Of a stretch of 64,000 bases of DNA, positions 36,975 through 48,545 are shown in pieces. The stretch's first letter is position 1; every line of letters starts with the position of its first letter. Source of the stretch: Monodelphis domestica (lineage: Eukaryota; Chordata; Mammalia; Didelphimorphia; Didelphidae); the NCBI RefSeq assembly GCF_027887165.1, contig NC_077229.1, positions 367,333,001 to 367,397,000 on the forward strand. Reading direction: 5' to 3'. The notes below the pieces were generated by a model. That model saw nothing but the letters and a program-made list of their open reading frames with translations, searched no databases and was not told the DNA's origin. A program made the position numbers and the translations under genes.

Positions 36975-37610
36975 TTGATTATCACCACTTTATAATCAAA
37001 ACAATCTATTGAGTGTAGGACCAATGGAATAGATTAGGCACTTAACACACAACAGCAAATTACCATAGTAACCTAATGTTTGACAAACCCAAAGACCAAG
37101 CTTTTAGAAAAACTCACTATTTGACAAAAGCTACCAAGAAAACTGGAAAACAGAATGGCAGAAATCAGGCTTGAAGTAACATTTCACTTCATATTCCAAG
37201 GTACAGTTAAAATGGACATATGATCTATAAATAAAGGATGATATAAATAAATCAGAAGGAATCACAAAATAGTTTACCTGACAGATCTATGGATAAAAGA
37301 AGCTAGTAAAAGATGACATTATGAGATATAAAATAGATAATTTACAGTACATTAAATGAAAAGGTTTCTGCACAAACAAAATCAATACAACCAAGATTAA
37401 AAATAAATAATAAACTTGGAAAAAATCTTCAAGCCAAGCCTCTCAGATTGACTTCAATTGCAAGATATCTTGAGAATTGATCCAAAGTTATAAGAATACA
37501 AAACATTCTTCAATTGAATTCAATGAAGATACTAAAACTATCTTTAGTAAAATGAAAAAAAAATGCTCTACAATCAATATAAGAGAAATACAATTTAGAA
37601 TACAAAAATA
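36975..37610 (+). mobile_element. LINE-1 ORF2 fragment
   Basis: Broken frames follow the L1 ORF2 stretch after the reverse transcriptase: 'aggaccaatggaatagatta', 'gacaaacccaaagaccaagc', 'actatttgacaaaagctacc', 'aagaaaactggaaaacagaa', 'cagatctatggataaaagaa', 'acaaacaaaatcaatacaac' and 'atgctctacaatcaatataa'. No 3' end is present. Confidence 0.8.
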
Positions 37611-37639
37611 CAAAATAGAATAATGTATACAATTAAAAG

Positions 37640-38490
37640 AGTAATATTTTTCTTACTGTGCAGATAAACAAAAGAGAAGAGAGAGAGAATAAAGGAGATA
37701 CTGGGGAATGGGCTAAGAAAGTAGGACAAGGGAATAAGAAAAGGGATTGAAGGGAAGTAGAGATAGGGGGAGTACATATCAAGAGATAGTGGGGGATAAT
37801 GTGAGAGGGTAAGGAAACCATGAATGAGGAGGTCACATTAGGAGGTATAAGGAAGGGATTATGGGAAAGTGGATAGAATAAGAATTAAAAGGGAAAGGGA
37901 ACAGGAAAAGGAAGTGGCCTTTGGAAAGTTGGGACGATTTGGACATAGGAGTGCAAAGGGAAAATATAAGAGAGGATTTGGGGGAAGGGCTATGAATTAG
38001 AGAGGTATTTGTCAAAGGAAATTGGACATTTGAGGGGGGATAGAGTCAAGGAAAGGAAAAAGGGGACAAAGAATGAAGCAGAAATGAATAGATGTAAGCA
38101 CCCAGATAATTATTTTGACATTGATTATAAATGGGATGAACTCACCCATGGGAAGAAAAATAGATAAAAGAAAAGACAAAAACAAACAAAAAAACAACAA
38201 AATGTGTTGTTGCAAACTCTCAAAATATGGTTTTCTAGCAAGACAAACATTGAAAATGAAAGACACATAGAGTGGAGGTGAAGGACTGCAGCAGAATATA
38301 CTATGCCTCAGCTGATTCAGAAATGATATGGGCCACAGTCATAATCTCTACAAAGAGTTGGGCTTCAAATGCATAAAACTGGAAAGAAGAGACTAACAAT
38401 ATTACATTTGGAGGATGCTATAGATAATGAAGTATTAATAATACTATTCATGTATGTTCTATTCATGTAAGTGTTATAGCATCCAGAATT
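37640..38490 (+). mobile_element. LINE-1 inter-ORF region and ORF2 endonuclease start
   Basis: 37640-38090 is a G/A-rich stretch matching the segment between ORF1 and ORF2 of marsupial L1 ('tatttgtcaaaggaaattgg', 'gggacaaagaatgaagcaga'). ORF2 begins around 38115 with 'ttgattataaatgggatgaa' then 'ctcacccat' (the N-G-M-NSPI segment of the endonuclease), and continues with 'gaaagacacatagagtggag', 'ctgcagcagaatatactatg' and 'gatgctatagataatgaagt'. It breaks at about 38490. Stops are frequent. The frames on the minus strand (37633-38266) are shadows of the pyrimidine-rich complement. Confidence 0.82.
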
Positions 38491-39017
38491 TCAAAGTCTG
38501 GAGTACCTGGGACAAGTCAAACTGACTGAGCAAAGTAGCCATGCTTAACTGAGATTGTTGGCAAGGTCCTAATCTCTCACACAAAGGCACTGCTGCTCTA
38601 AGCCAAAGGTCATCATTAAAACCCAAGTCCTCTCACTCTGAATAGCAAAGAAGTCTTTGTAATATCAAGAGAGAAAGTATCAAACCTAGCTAAGTATGTA
38701 GAATAGATTAGATATAACTCTTTCTCAACTCGTTTAAGTCTCTAATAGCAACTATGGTAATGTTCTTGTGTGAAGTCACTTTCATAAACATTATCCTCTG
38801 TGAAAGTAACCCATCCCAAAAATGTTGTAATGCTTAGTATTCTACCCTTTATTAAAGTCTTTCTTTTTGTCAAAATAAATGGAGTTCATGGACCTCATGC
38901 CTCTCCCTTGCTTTTGTATCTCTTCATCTATTTGTAAATCTCTAGATCTACCTCCCCTCTCACCTTCCTCAATGATGTAACCCTGACATTCCTCTCACAG
39001 TGCCCCCCCCAATTAAA
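38491..39017 (+). mobile_element. foreign insertion splitting L1 endonuclease region; possible solo LTR
   Basis: The L1 endonuclease text stops after 'agcatccagaatttcaaag' and resumes at 'aattaaagaaaaactaaagg' about 525 bp later. The intervening sequence has a candidate polyadenylation signal ('gtcaaaataaatggagttca', about 38868-38887) and possible TG...CA limits ('tggagtacctggg' near 38502, 'ctctcaca' near 39000). A solo LTR is the likeliest identity. 'aaag' occurs at both L1 edges but does not settle the duplication. No coding frame of note. Confidence 0.5.
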
Positions 39018-39200
39018 GAAAAACTAAAGGAAATGCAGATAGAAATAGATAACAAAATAATTATAGGAGGAGACTTTAATTTTCCCCTCTCAGAATTGGA
39101 TAAATCTAATCAAAAATAAATGAGAAAAAGTTAAGGAGATGAATAGAACATTAGAGAAGTTAAATATGATAGATATCTGGAAAATCCCTATGTGCATGCA
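39018..39200 (+). mobile_element. LINE-1 ORF2 endonuclease fragment (continuation)
   Basis: The frame reads IIIGGDFNFPLSELDKSN, the GDFN catalytic-core motif of the apurinic-type endonuclease domain of L1 ORF2, followed by a stop. It is co-linear with 37640-38490, so the two halves were one L1. Confidence 0.9.
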
Positions 39201-39586
39201 TGAGGCTAATAGTAGATCTAAGCCTGAACATACACAGAATCCAAACACAGTTTCTGGAGGGACTATAATGGTTTGAAGCATATAAATATTCTGCAAAAAT
39301 TCTTATTGTAACATTCATCACACTATGGAGATAATTATGTATTCCTCAGAGGTTGTGATACCAAAACAAAAGTTCCTTTGGATATGATGAAGCTGTAAAG
39401 TTTCATTTTTAGAGAAAAAAATATGGCCCTGGAAACTGATTGTTTCTGCTGTGTAAGGAACAGTCTAGCTAAATAAAGTTCTGGTAATGCATATTAACTG
39501 AGAACCTGATTGGGTAAGAAGATAAAATCAAATGCTAATAGGAATTTGAAAAAAAAAACATGCCTAATGTGACACTGCTGAAGAGC
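39201..39586. other. unassigned sequence
   Basis: About 390 bp without a named feature, between the split L1 and the next L1. Confidence 0.4.
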
Positions 39587-39608
39587 TATAAATTCCTTAT
39601 TTATTTAT

Positions 39609-39645
<37 letters not shown>

Positions 39646-41251
39646 ATTTGGTCAATTTCAAACTCTATTCCTTGGTTACAAAAATCATACTGCATTCCTC
39701 CCTCCCCTTCCCACCCCCTTCCATAGCCAATGGGCAATTCCACTGGGTATCACATGTGACATTGACCAGAACTTATCTCCATGTTGTTGATTTTTGTACC
39801 AGGATGTTCAGTTAGGGTCTACATCCCCAATCATATTCCCCTGGACCCATGTAATCAAGCAATTGTTTTTCTTTGGTGTTTTAACTCTCACAGTTTTTCC
39901 TCTGAATGTGAATAGTATTCTTTCTCATCCATCCCTCCAGATTGTTCAGGGACATTGCATTGCCACTAATGGAGAAGTCCATTACATTCTATTGCACCAC
40001 AGTGTTATCAGTCTCTATGTATAAGTTCTCCTGGTTCTGGTCCTTTCACTCTGCATCACTTCCTGGAGGTTGTTCCAGTCTCCATGGAATTTCTCCACTT
40101 TATTATTCCTTTTAGCACAATAGTATTCTATCACCAACATATACCACAATTTGTTCAGCCATTCCCCAATTGATGGGCATCCCCTCGTTTTCCAATTTTT
40201 GGCCACCACAAAGTGTACAGCTATGAATATTCTTGTACATGTCTTTTTCCTTATTATCTCTTTGGGGTACAAACCCAGCAGTGCTATAGCTGGATCAAAG
40301 GGAAGACAGTCTTTTAGTGCCCTTTGGGTATAGTTCTAAATTGCCCTCCAGAATGGTTGGATCAATTCACAACTCCACCAGCAATACATTAGTGTCCCAA
40401 CTTTGCCACATCCCCTCCAGCACTCATTACTTTCCTTTGCTGTCATGTTAGCCAATCTGCTAGGTGTGAGGTGATACCTCAGAGTTGTTTTGATTTGCAT
40501 CTCTCTGATTATAAGAGATTTAGAACACTTTTTCATGTGCTTATTAATAGTTTTCATTTCTTATATGGAAAATTGCCTATTCATGTCCCTTGCCCATTTA
40601 TCAATTGGAGAATGGCTTGATTTTTTTTTTGTACAATTGATTTGGCTCTTTCTAAATTTGAGTAATTAGACCTTTGTCAAAGGTTTTAGTTATGAAGATT
40701 GTTTCCCAATTTGTTACTTCTCTTCTAATTTTGGTTATATTAGTTTTGTTTGTACAAAAACTTTTTAATCTGATGTAATCAAAATTATTTATTTTACATT
40801 TTGTGATTTTTTCTAAGTCTTGCTTGGTTTTAAAGTCTTTCCTTTCCCAAAGATCTGACAAGTATACTATTCTGTGTTCACTAATTTGCTTATAGTTTAC
40901 TTCTTTATATTCAGGTCATTTACCCATTCTGAGTTTATCTTGGTGTAGTGTGTGAGATGTTAATCCAAACCTAATCTCTCCCATAATGTCTTCCAATTTT
41001 CCCAGCAATTTTTATAAATAGTGGGTTTTGGTCCCCAAAACTGGGATCTTTGGGCTTATCATAGCCTGTCTTGCTGAGGTCACTTACCCCAAGTAAGTTC
41101 CACTGATCCTACTTTCTCTCTCTTAGCCAGTACCAAATTATTTTGATGATCATTGCTTTATAGTATAGTTTGAGATCTGGGACTGCAAGTCCTCCTTCCT
41201 TCACATTTTTTTTTCATGATTTCCCTGGATATCCTTGATCTTTTATAAATT
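39587..41251 (-). mobile_element. 5'-truncated LINE-1 (antisense), best preserved, with 8-bp target-site duplication
   Basis: TATAAATT lies at 39587-39594 and 41244-41251; the next bases (cC versus aC) agree in the second position. Between them the minus strand runs from the A-rich tail (plus-strand T-rich plus (TA)n) through the 3' untranslated part into ORF2. Three minus-strand frames cover the ORF2 C-terminus: 40652-40861 (SDLWERKDFKTKQDLEKITK), 40336-40557 ([20 protein letters not shown], then the [18 protein letters not shown] cysteine motif) and 40015-40272 (MYPKEIIRKKTCTRIFIA). Few differences from the marsupial L1 pattern suggest that it is the youngest L1 here, though frameshifts have already broken it. 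Confidence 0.95.
39614..39642. repeat. (TA)n microsatellite in L1 tail
   Basis: A TA run lies between the target-site duplication and the L1 3' end, so it probably grew from the A-rich tail of the insertion. Confidence 0.95.
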
Positions 41252-41339
41252 ACTTTTTTCAAGATAAAAAAATCATTAAGAATTGTTAAACTGTTTTTGC
41301 TCATTGGTCACACTTAGATTACTCTATTAAGGATATTTC

Positions 41340-41680
41340 TGAAGTAATAAAAAGCTGTGAATGTATTAAAATATTCATGGAAGTTTTGTTTATAATGACA
41401 AAAGCCTAGAAATAACTCAAATGCAATGATTAGGAATAATGTCTGAATAGATTACAACATTTGAATGTATCAGATTATAGTATCTTTTTAGAAATAATAA
41501 AATTAGGTAATATATTGAAAATAAGAGAAATCTATGAAGAAATGAAAAGAAAAGAAAAAAGAATGAACACTATATATTAGGATAACATTAAAAATAACAG
41601 CCAAAAAATCAAGAGAAAAAATGTCAGAGTAAAACAAATTCAAAGGAAATGAAAAAACAGGATGTTTATGTTAGCACAAA
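41340..41680 (+). mobile_element. probable old LINE-1 3' scrap
   Basis: 'aatattcatggaagttttgt' followed by 'aatgacaaaagcctagaaat' and 'gattaggaataatgtctgaa' resembles the L1 ORF2 C-terminal stretch ('tttatagct...aaaaactggaaa...attggggaatggctgaa') after heavy decay. Assignment is by order of pieces only. Confidence 0.4.
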
Positions 41681-41904
41681 CATATATTTTACATATTTAA
41701 AATATGTACATATATAACAGTATGTGACTTGTGGAACATAATTTTATACATGTGTTTAATAATATTTTTATTGGTAGTAGTTATTAAGTGTATATTATAG
41801 ATGAAAATAATAATATAAAGACGTAGAAGCAAAATAACTAAATTGAACTTATTTTCTATTATTTTATTTTGGTTTTATGTACTCTTGCCCTACTTTTCCA
41901 TATA

Positions 41905-42080
41905 TGTTGTTGTTGTTGTTGTTGTTATTCTTTCTTCCTTTGCAAAAGTGAAAGCTTGACAGATGGATGGATTGGATTTAAGTGAGGCAGAGTTGCACTA
42001 ACTCCTCAGCCTCTCTCTGCCAGTCATTGAAACCTAGTAGCAGGACAAAAGAAAGCAAGACTGATAAAATCTGCGGTTGA
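41905..42080 (-). repeat. RTE-type SINE, 3' part (antisense)
   Basis: It starts with (TTG)n at 41906-41926 (an AAC tail on the minus strand), then 'gatggattggatttaagtga' and 'ggcagagttgcactaactcc', the complement of the 'tcatttaaatccaattca' segment of the same SINE family seen at 43.2 and 60.9 kb. Confidence 0.8.
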
Positions 42081-42519
42081 TTATATACACTTTTTTTTTT
42101 TTGCAGCTCCAGTAAGAAGAGGGATTACCTTTCTCTTTTCAGAATCATTCACAGATTTTTTATTATGATAATCCCAATTTGACTTTCTAGTTCTAATTGA
42201 TAGATGTCAGTGAAGATGTTATTTTATAATGTCTAAAAAGTATTACTCTTCAAGAAGCAATTGGACCCTAAGCTAAGTGTAAAAGATATTTATCAGGAAA
42301 ATGATCAATAGGATCCTTCAATCAATTTATTTTACTCTGCATATCTGAATATTATACAGTATATGTAATGAAGGTGCTTGAATAAGTATAAATTTTAATT
42401 TCCTCCAATCTCCATAGGATTGTGTGTATATATTATTATTTTTACAGATCCATATCAATTTCTATTTAAGTTCCATTCATTTAATAAGTACTTATTAAAT
42501 ACTTTAGTGTACATAAGGT
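42081..42519. other. unassigned sequence
   Basis: About 440 bp, with a short antisense L2-like scrap at 42470-42500 ('catttaataagtacttatta'). Nothing else recognised. Confidence 0.4.
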
Positions 42520-42620
42520 GGTAGAAAAGGAAATTGCAAACCACTCCAGAACCTTGTCAAAGAAAACTCCAAATTGGGTCACAAACAGTTGGACATGACT
42601 GAAATTACTCAACAATAACT
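42520..42620 (+). repeat. MAR1-type SINE, 3' part
   Basis: 'ggaaattgcaaaccactcca', 'gaaaactccaaattgggtca', 'caaacagttggacatgactg' and 'aaattactcaacaataacta' are the sense 3' half of MAR1, including its RTE-like terminal tail. The tRNA-like half is missing. Confidence 0.9.
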
Positions 42621-43231
42621 AACACTTATAAGATATTTTTTCTACATACTTAAGATACATTGAAAGAAAAAAAATAGTCATTGGAGTTAACATTCTACTG
42701 AGTTTAAACTTGGGCATAGCATTTTAATAATGATTTATCAGAATTTCAATAAACAGCAACATATATAGTCATACCAGCTTTATCATGTTTCCCTTTGATA
42801 ACATACATATTTTAGTACAATGTTAGACAGAAAGAGAGAACATTTGGAACCCCAATTTTTTTTAAATCCTAAAATTATTTTCATGTAATTTTTATTAAAT
42901 AAAATATTTTAAAACAAAATTAAGCTAAATGTACTCATATGTGTATATATACATATATATATATATACATATATATAAGCATGTAGATTTGTCAAGAATA
43001 TTTACTATTGCCATGGAAAATTATTTTAGAGCTACAAAACAAAATTGAATATTTCCTATTGATGGTGAAGTTTTCTAGATATTCCTATTTTCATGAGATT
43101 GTATTAGTTGTCTCAAACCCTGTGAGGTTCAAGGATACTAAAAAGAGCTTTAATTAAAATAGTTCAATTCCATTTAATTTGACAAGCATTGTTTGAGTTT
43201 CTCTCATTTCTGCAGTCCTTTACATTTTGCT
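42621..43231. other. unassigned AT-rich sequence
   Basis: About 600 bp with (TA)n-like runs near 42938-42978 and no named repeat or gene. Confidence 0.4.
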
Positions 43232-43792
43232 GGGGGTATTTAGAGAGGACTAGCACTGCTACTCTAATGTGGGGACTTGCCAAGCCCTTTTCAGGACTGC
43301 TCATTTACCTTAGGAATCTACCTTACCCCACTTTCATCTGTGGCTACAAGAAGCTGTAGTGTTGACTAGACCCCAGTAAAAATAGAACAGCTAAACCAGG
43401 TTTGGCATAATCTAGTGGCCTCAAACCTTTCAGTGAGTTAGGATAACGTCTACCCCAAGCATTGAAGACTTACTCTAGTGGAATGGGAGGATGAGAAGAG
43501 TTCACTTCAACAGTCAAGAAATTGTCTGAAGGAGGCCCTGTAGAGGGCTTAGAGCTTTGTCAGACATAAAAAGATGCCAAGGTCATCCATCACACTTTAG
43601 TCTTTTGCTAGTCATCTTGGTTCTTCTCCAGTCACTGGACTTTGAAGGCTTTGGAAGTGCAAGTAAGACTGATGATTTTGCCTTAGTCTGTCTCACTTAA
43701 ATACAACTCATTCATGAAAGTTAAGAAATCACCATTGGGATATCATTGGTTTTCTTCGAAAATGAAGAATGAACAACAATAACAACAACTTG
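43232..43792 (+). repeat. RTE-type SINE, full-length-like copy
   Basis: It ends in 'gaatgaacaacaataacaac' (RTE-type tail) after 'gggatatcattggttttctt'. Upstream pieces 'tggctacaagaagctgtagt', 'gtggaatgggaggatgagaa', 'aaggtcatccatcacacttt' and 'actggactttgaaggctttg' recur in the same order at 60870-61375. The shared order over more than 500 bp shows a dispersed family, which I assign to the marsupial RTE-derived non-autonomous elements. Confidence 0.8.
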
Positions 43793-44400
43793 GTGGTGGG
43801 AATATATAAAGGTAAAATTCGAATGGTCTCTGCCTCCCCAAAATGAAAAATTCTTAAGTCCAAACCAAATGAATGGACATCATATTCCATTCAGAGCATT
43901 TCATGTAGGTGCTTGAGCAGAAAAAATGTGGGGTTATCCATCTTTATCTGATAAAGAAAATGGGCAAGAAGACAGTAACAAAAATGAATAAAAATGTACT
44001 GAGGACTAGATGTTATTTGAAAAATTGCAAGTATTATTTCATCTTCCCAAACTTATCCAGGCCATCTAAATATATATTTTATCAGTGTCTTTTTCAAGCT
44101 AGGAATCAAACACAAGTTCAAAAATATTAAAAAAATTTACAAGGAAAGAATCAAAGGGCAAAGAAAAGTTTCATAAAGATATAAAAATAATGCTTAATGT
44201 CACCAAGTAGGGTTGTACATAGAAGACATTGATAAAAATATGTTTGACCAATAAAGGAAGTCTCATGGTCCAAAATCAAGAATAATAGATAAAATATAAA
44301 TAGTTCTTTGTTGTAAGGATATTTTGAATAGATCAATACCACTTGAAGAAAACATCCAGCCAATTGTCATAGTATTTACCTAAGAATATACCTTTTTTAT
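43793..44400. other. unassigned sequence
   Basis: No named repeat until an L2/SINE-like 3' end ('cttaataaatgcttattgac', 44412-44431). Frames 43909-44130 (plus) and 44151-44363 (minus) have no domain. Confidence 0.4.
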
Positions 44401-44442
44401 ATTCCTCAAACTCTTAATAAATGCTTATTGACTCACTAGATG

Positions 44443-44600
44443 AAATAAACAATCAACAAATACTTATTAATAGCCTGATAGGTGGCAGGCACTATATTAG
44501 GTGCTCAGGTTACAAGTAAAAAGAATGAAACATTCTATTGTTATGCTGAGTTTACATTTTAACAAGGAATATAAGTCCATATAAAATATATGCACCATAA
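44443..44600 (-). repeat. L2 LINE 3' end (antisense)
   Basis: 'atcaacaaatacttattaat', 'ggcaggcactatattaggtg', 'ctcaggttacaagtaaaaag' and 'gctgagtttacattttaaca' correspond to the complement of the L2 terminus. Preceded head-to-head by a short sense L2/SINE end at 44412. Confidence 0.8.
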
Positions 44601-44719
44601 AAAGAAAGTTAATAAATACAAATATATTAATGCTGTTAAACAATTAATAGTTTGGGAGAAGTTGCCATATCAGGAAAGGAATCCTATAAAAGATCATTCT
44701 TGAACTACATTATAAATTA

Positions 44720-45260
44720 ATATCCTTATCTTCAATTTCCATCTGCCTGCATTCCCCTAAGATCCTGTGTCCTGAGTATTTCCTGACTGCTGAGAGAGAG
44801 CTGCCAGTACCAGGTGAAACCTGTCTGTGGGAAAGGCCCAACCATCTTGGCATTTGGCCTAGGAGGGTAAACTCACCAAGAATTCAAGCTATCATATTTT
44901 ATATTATATCATATCATCATTTGATGAGCTTTTAATTTGTCTACTAGTAATTTGGAGGACCCATAAGTCAGATAAAATAGCTAGTGTGGGGTTTTATAGA
45001 GAGACTGTGTAGTGAAAGGCTTCCTGGAAGACTTTGAAGACAGCTTTTGAGAGCCCTTAGAAAGCTGGGTGGAGATTCTAGATTTTAAGCTTAGGGACTC
45101 CTTTGTCCTTGTCCTCTTCCTCCTTCCTCTTTTACTTGATTATTAATAAACCTCAGTTAATGTTTTTACCAAGTTGTCAACAAGTCAGAAAGTGTTTGGG
45201 CCTACAAGCTACTTCTCAGGCCTACCCTCTGAGTGGTATATCCCAACTTGACACAATAAG
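44720..45260 (+). mobile_element. LTR-like sequence (candidate)
   Basis: About 540 bp of distinctly less AT-rich DNA with an LTR-like order: 'ggggttttatagagagactg' as a possible TATA region, 'ttattaataaacctcagtta' as a polyadenylation region about 150 bp later, then a U5-like end 'atcccaacttgaca'. I could not match ends or a duplication and see no viral gene. Confidence 0.35.
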
Positions 45261-47254
45261 TCTATAAATCTTTCTATCTATATTACCCACCTATTTCAGA
45301 AGGTAGAATATAGCTATAGATTATATCATTGAAATTTTAATTAGAATAATCTTTAATTTTCTCTTACTAGAAAGAACGAAGTTAGGATTAAATCTCATTA
45401 TTTTCATGTGTTGTTTCACTTTTTCTGGGTTTGCTGAAACTGTCTTTTGTTAGTTTATAATTACACTCAAAGAGAAAGAAGTTAATTAACATATTCCTTA
45501 TAAATGAGTTGAAATATTACAATAAATATGCTGTATGTAATTCTAGGACCAAGACTTCTTGATCATTGTGACATACAAGCTCTGGTTTAAAATGGGATGT
45601 CTTTTACAGAAATCAGCATTTAAGGAACATTTGTAAATGCAGGAATATAAAGGGCAGGAAGCTGGGGATAGAGAAGCACTCATTGAAATTCCTACCATAA
45701 AAATCTAAAATGGTGGAGCATGTCTTATGCACAAAAATCTAATCAATGAAATTTATAGAAATGCTAAGGAGGTCATAATTTGAAAATCATTTTTCTAAAT
45801 CTTTTGAACATTAGTGACTTATTTTTAAAAAGTGGAATATTAAAGGAAGAGGACAACAATTTTAAGTTTTAATTTTAAAATACTCCATTTACTAAAGATG
45901 TACGAGTCTTTGAACATTAAACCAAATTAAAGTTACTAAACTTTAATAAGAAAATTAAATTAGATCACCCTTTGGTTTGTTGAACATAATAATGCTTATT
46001 GAAATGAGTCAAATGGATTTTTTTCTCATGAAGAACTTTCTAATATATTATATTTGAAACTTACTTCATTGGTCATGGTCATTAATGCTTAATTTCAAAG
46101 ATCATTTAATGTAAGGAAGGAAGTTGAGATTCAGACTTAGATTTTGCTTGCTTGCTTGAGTTAGTGGACTTTCAGGAAGACAGTGCATTTTATAAAAATT
46201 CAGATATAACTAGTTTCTTTCTTTTCCATATACTATATCATTTGCATATATGCATATAATTAGACACTGAACTCAGATAAACTTTCTTCAGAGAAATATT
46301 TTGTGGTAATGTTCATTAACCTCTTCTTTCTAAGACAAAAATAGTCTTTAAATAAGAGTTTATATTTTGAAAAGAATTCTTTCAAGATAAAAGTTTATTC
46401 AGTACATTAATGTTGTCAAATGAAGTACTTAAGAAAGACTGACCTAATGCTCTTTTGGTAAAATTGTCAGGAGTTTATTAAATCAAATTGCACTCCAATG
46501 GCTATTTCCTCTATCAGGTATCCAAACTGAATCCCAAGTATGTGATCATATCAACATATCAGTCAATTGAGTCAACCAAATTTTCCTGTATTGTCAGTTA
46601 TGTTTTGTGCAAAAAATATTATAAATGCAGTGATGGAAATGTTCTCATTGAAGTACTGCACAGCATTTATCCATTCTATTTTTATAGGCAGTTTCTTTCA
46701 GGGTCAAGTGCACAAATTTTGCATCAATGAATCCCATAGTTTAAAATTATAAGCAAAATAATTTAGTAAACTGGGAATGATCAAATGTGGGCAATGGCCC
46801 CAAAGATCTTAGGTCCCTGACTTCCTCAGCTAGCTCTTTCTTATTTCTGGAAATGTACAATTGGAGATCCCTTCAAAGTACTTTCTTCATTCACAATCTA
46901 ATAAAAGTATCTTCTGTGAATTACATGTATTAGATCTTCTATGCTCAATAACTATTCATTTTTCTATTCCACTTATTCAATTATCCTTGACAATCTATGA
47001 CTGATACCAGACAATTAGTATAAATTATGCCCATTAGAAGGATCTATTTAGAAAGCAATAGAATTGATGCAATACAACCCTTGTCCTCTTCAAAGTAGGA
47101 TAAATTTTAAATAAGCATATAATTTCATAAATGCAATTATTCATCCTGCCTTATAAACTATAAAAATATGTTTGTTTCCTAAAATATATGTGATATTCTG
47201 CTAAATGTTTGAGTGTACTCTCCAAATTAGTGATAGACTAACATCTTATGCCAT
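45261..47254. other. unassigned AT-rich sequence
   Basis: Two kilobases with no repeat or gene that I can name. Short frames at 46488-46730 and 46567-46752 overlap and show no domain. A 'gcttgcttgcttg' run lies near 46147. Confidence 0.4.
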
Positions 47255-48545
47255 ATATCAAGATATAATCAAAGTAGATACATAATTTAAAAATAAAGGG
47301 TGATTCCATGAACAATTTTGAAGGGGGCACAAAATAGTTTATCTGTGAGACTCCTTCATTCAATAAGGGAATAATTTAAATTAAAACAAGATAGAGAAGA
47401 TTATGAAATATAAAATAGATAACTTTGTCTTTATTAAATTTAAAAGTTTTTTCATGAGTAAAAGCAATACAGCCAATAGTTAAATACAAACAACTAATTG
47501 GGAAAATTTTAACAGCAAGTCTCTCTGACAGGGGCCTCATTTCTCAGATATATAAAGAATTGAGTCAAATTTATGGGAAAACAAAGCTTTCCCCAGTTGA
47601 CAAATGGTTAAGGATATGAACAGCTAACTCTGAGATGAATAAATTAAAACTATGTTTAGTCATATTAAAAAATGCTCCGAATCGCTATTAAAGATATACA
47701 AATTAAAACAACTATGAAGTAATACCTCACACACACCACAGGGGCTAACTTGACAATAAATGGAAATTGATAAATGTCAGAAGGGATATGGAAAAATTGG
47801 AACACTAATACTTTCTTGGTGCAGCTTGAACTTACCTAACCATTCTGGAGAAAAGCAAATATTTTTGAATCTTGTCCAAACGGCCTTAAACCTGTACACT
47901 CTTTCCCCCAGTAATGCCACTATTATGTCCGTATCCCAAATAAATTAAAGATGGAGGAAAAATAATCTACATGCACAAAAATAATTGTATCAACAATTCT
48001 TGTGGTGGTAAAAAAAACTGGAACTGTAAGGTTTTTCATCAGTTGGGGAATTGCTGAACAAGTGATACTATATGTTTGTAGTGGAATATTATTGTGTCAT
48101 ATAATAAGACGATCACAAAGAAAGATATATGGAATGAAATGATTCAAAGTGAAATGAGCAGAGACAGGAAACTGTTTTACAGAGCAAAAATATATGATGA
48201 ATAACTATGAAAGACTTAATTGTTATCAGCAAGGCAAGAATCCAGAACAACTCCAAAGGACTCATGATGAAAAAGGATATCATCCACCAAAGAGTGAACA
48301 GATGGAATCCAAATGCATATTGAAACATATCATTCTTCATTGTGTATTTTTTCTAATGTAAGCAATATGTATCTTATTTCTCAAAGTGATAAACATGGAA
48401 ATTTATGACATATAATAATATAAGTACAAAATATATAACAGCATCTGCCTTCTTGAGGAAGGAGAAGGGTGAGAGGGAGACAACATGGATTACAAAATGT
48501 CAGAAAATGTATATTTTTTAAAATTACCTAGGTGTCATCTCAAAA
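47255..48545 (+). mobile_element. 5'-truncated LINE-1, older subfamily, about 1.3 kb
   Basis: It runs from the ORF2 segment after the reverse transcriptase ('taaagggtgattccatgaac', 'tttattaaatttaaaagttt', 'agcaatacagccaatagtta') through 'ttctcagatatataaagaat', 'tgacaaatggttaaggatat', 'acctcacacacaccacaggg' and 'ccattctggagaaaagcaaa', and then the 3' untranslated part with 'tgaggaaggagaagggtgag'. It is closest in wording to the copies at 6.6 and 15.8 kb. Many stops. Confidence 0.85.

Noticed and set aside
37595..38266. Series of hydrophobic minus-strand frames resembling membrane proteins
   Set aside because: Complement of the purine-rich L1 inter-ORF region; pyrimidine-rich strands yield Leu/Phe/Ser/Pro-rich frames by composition.
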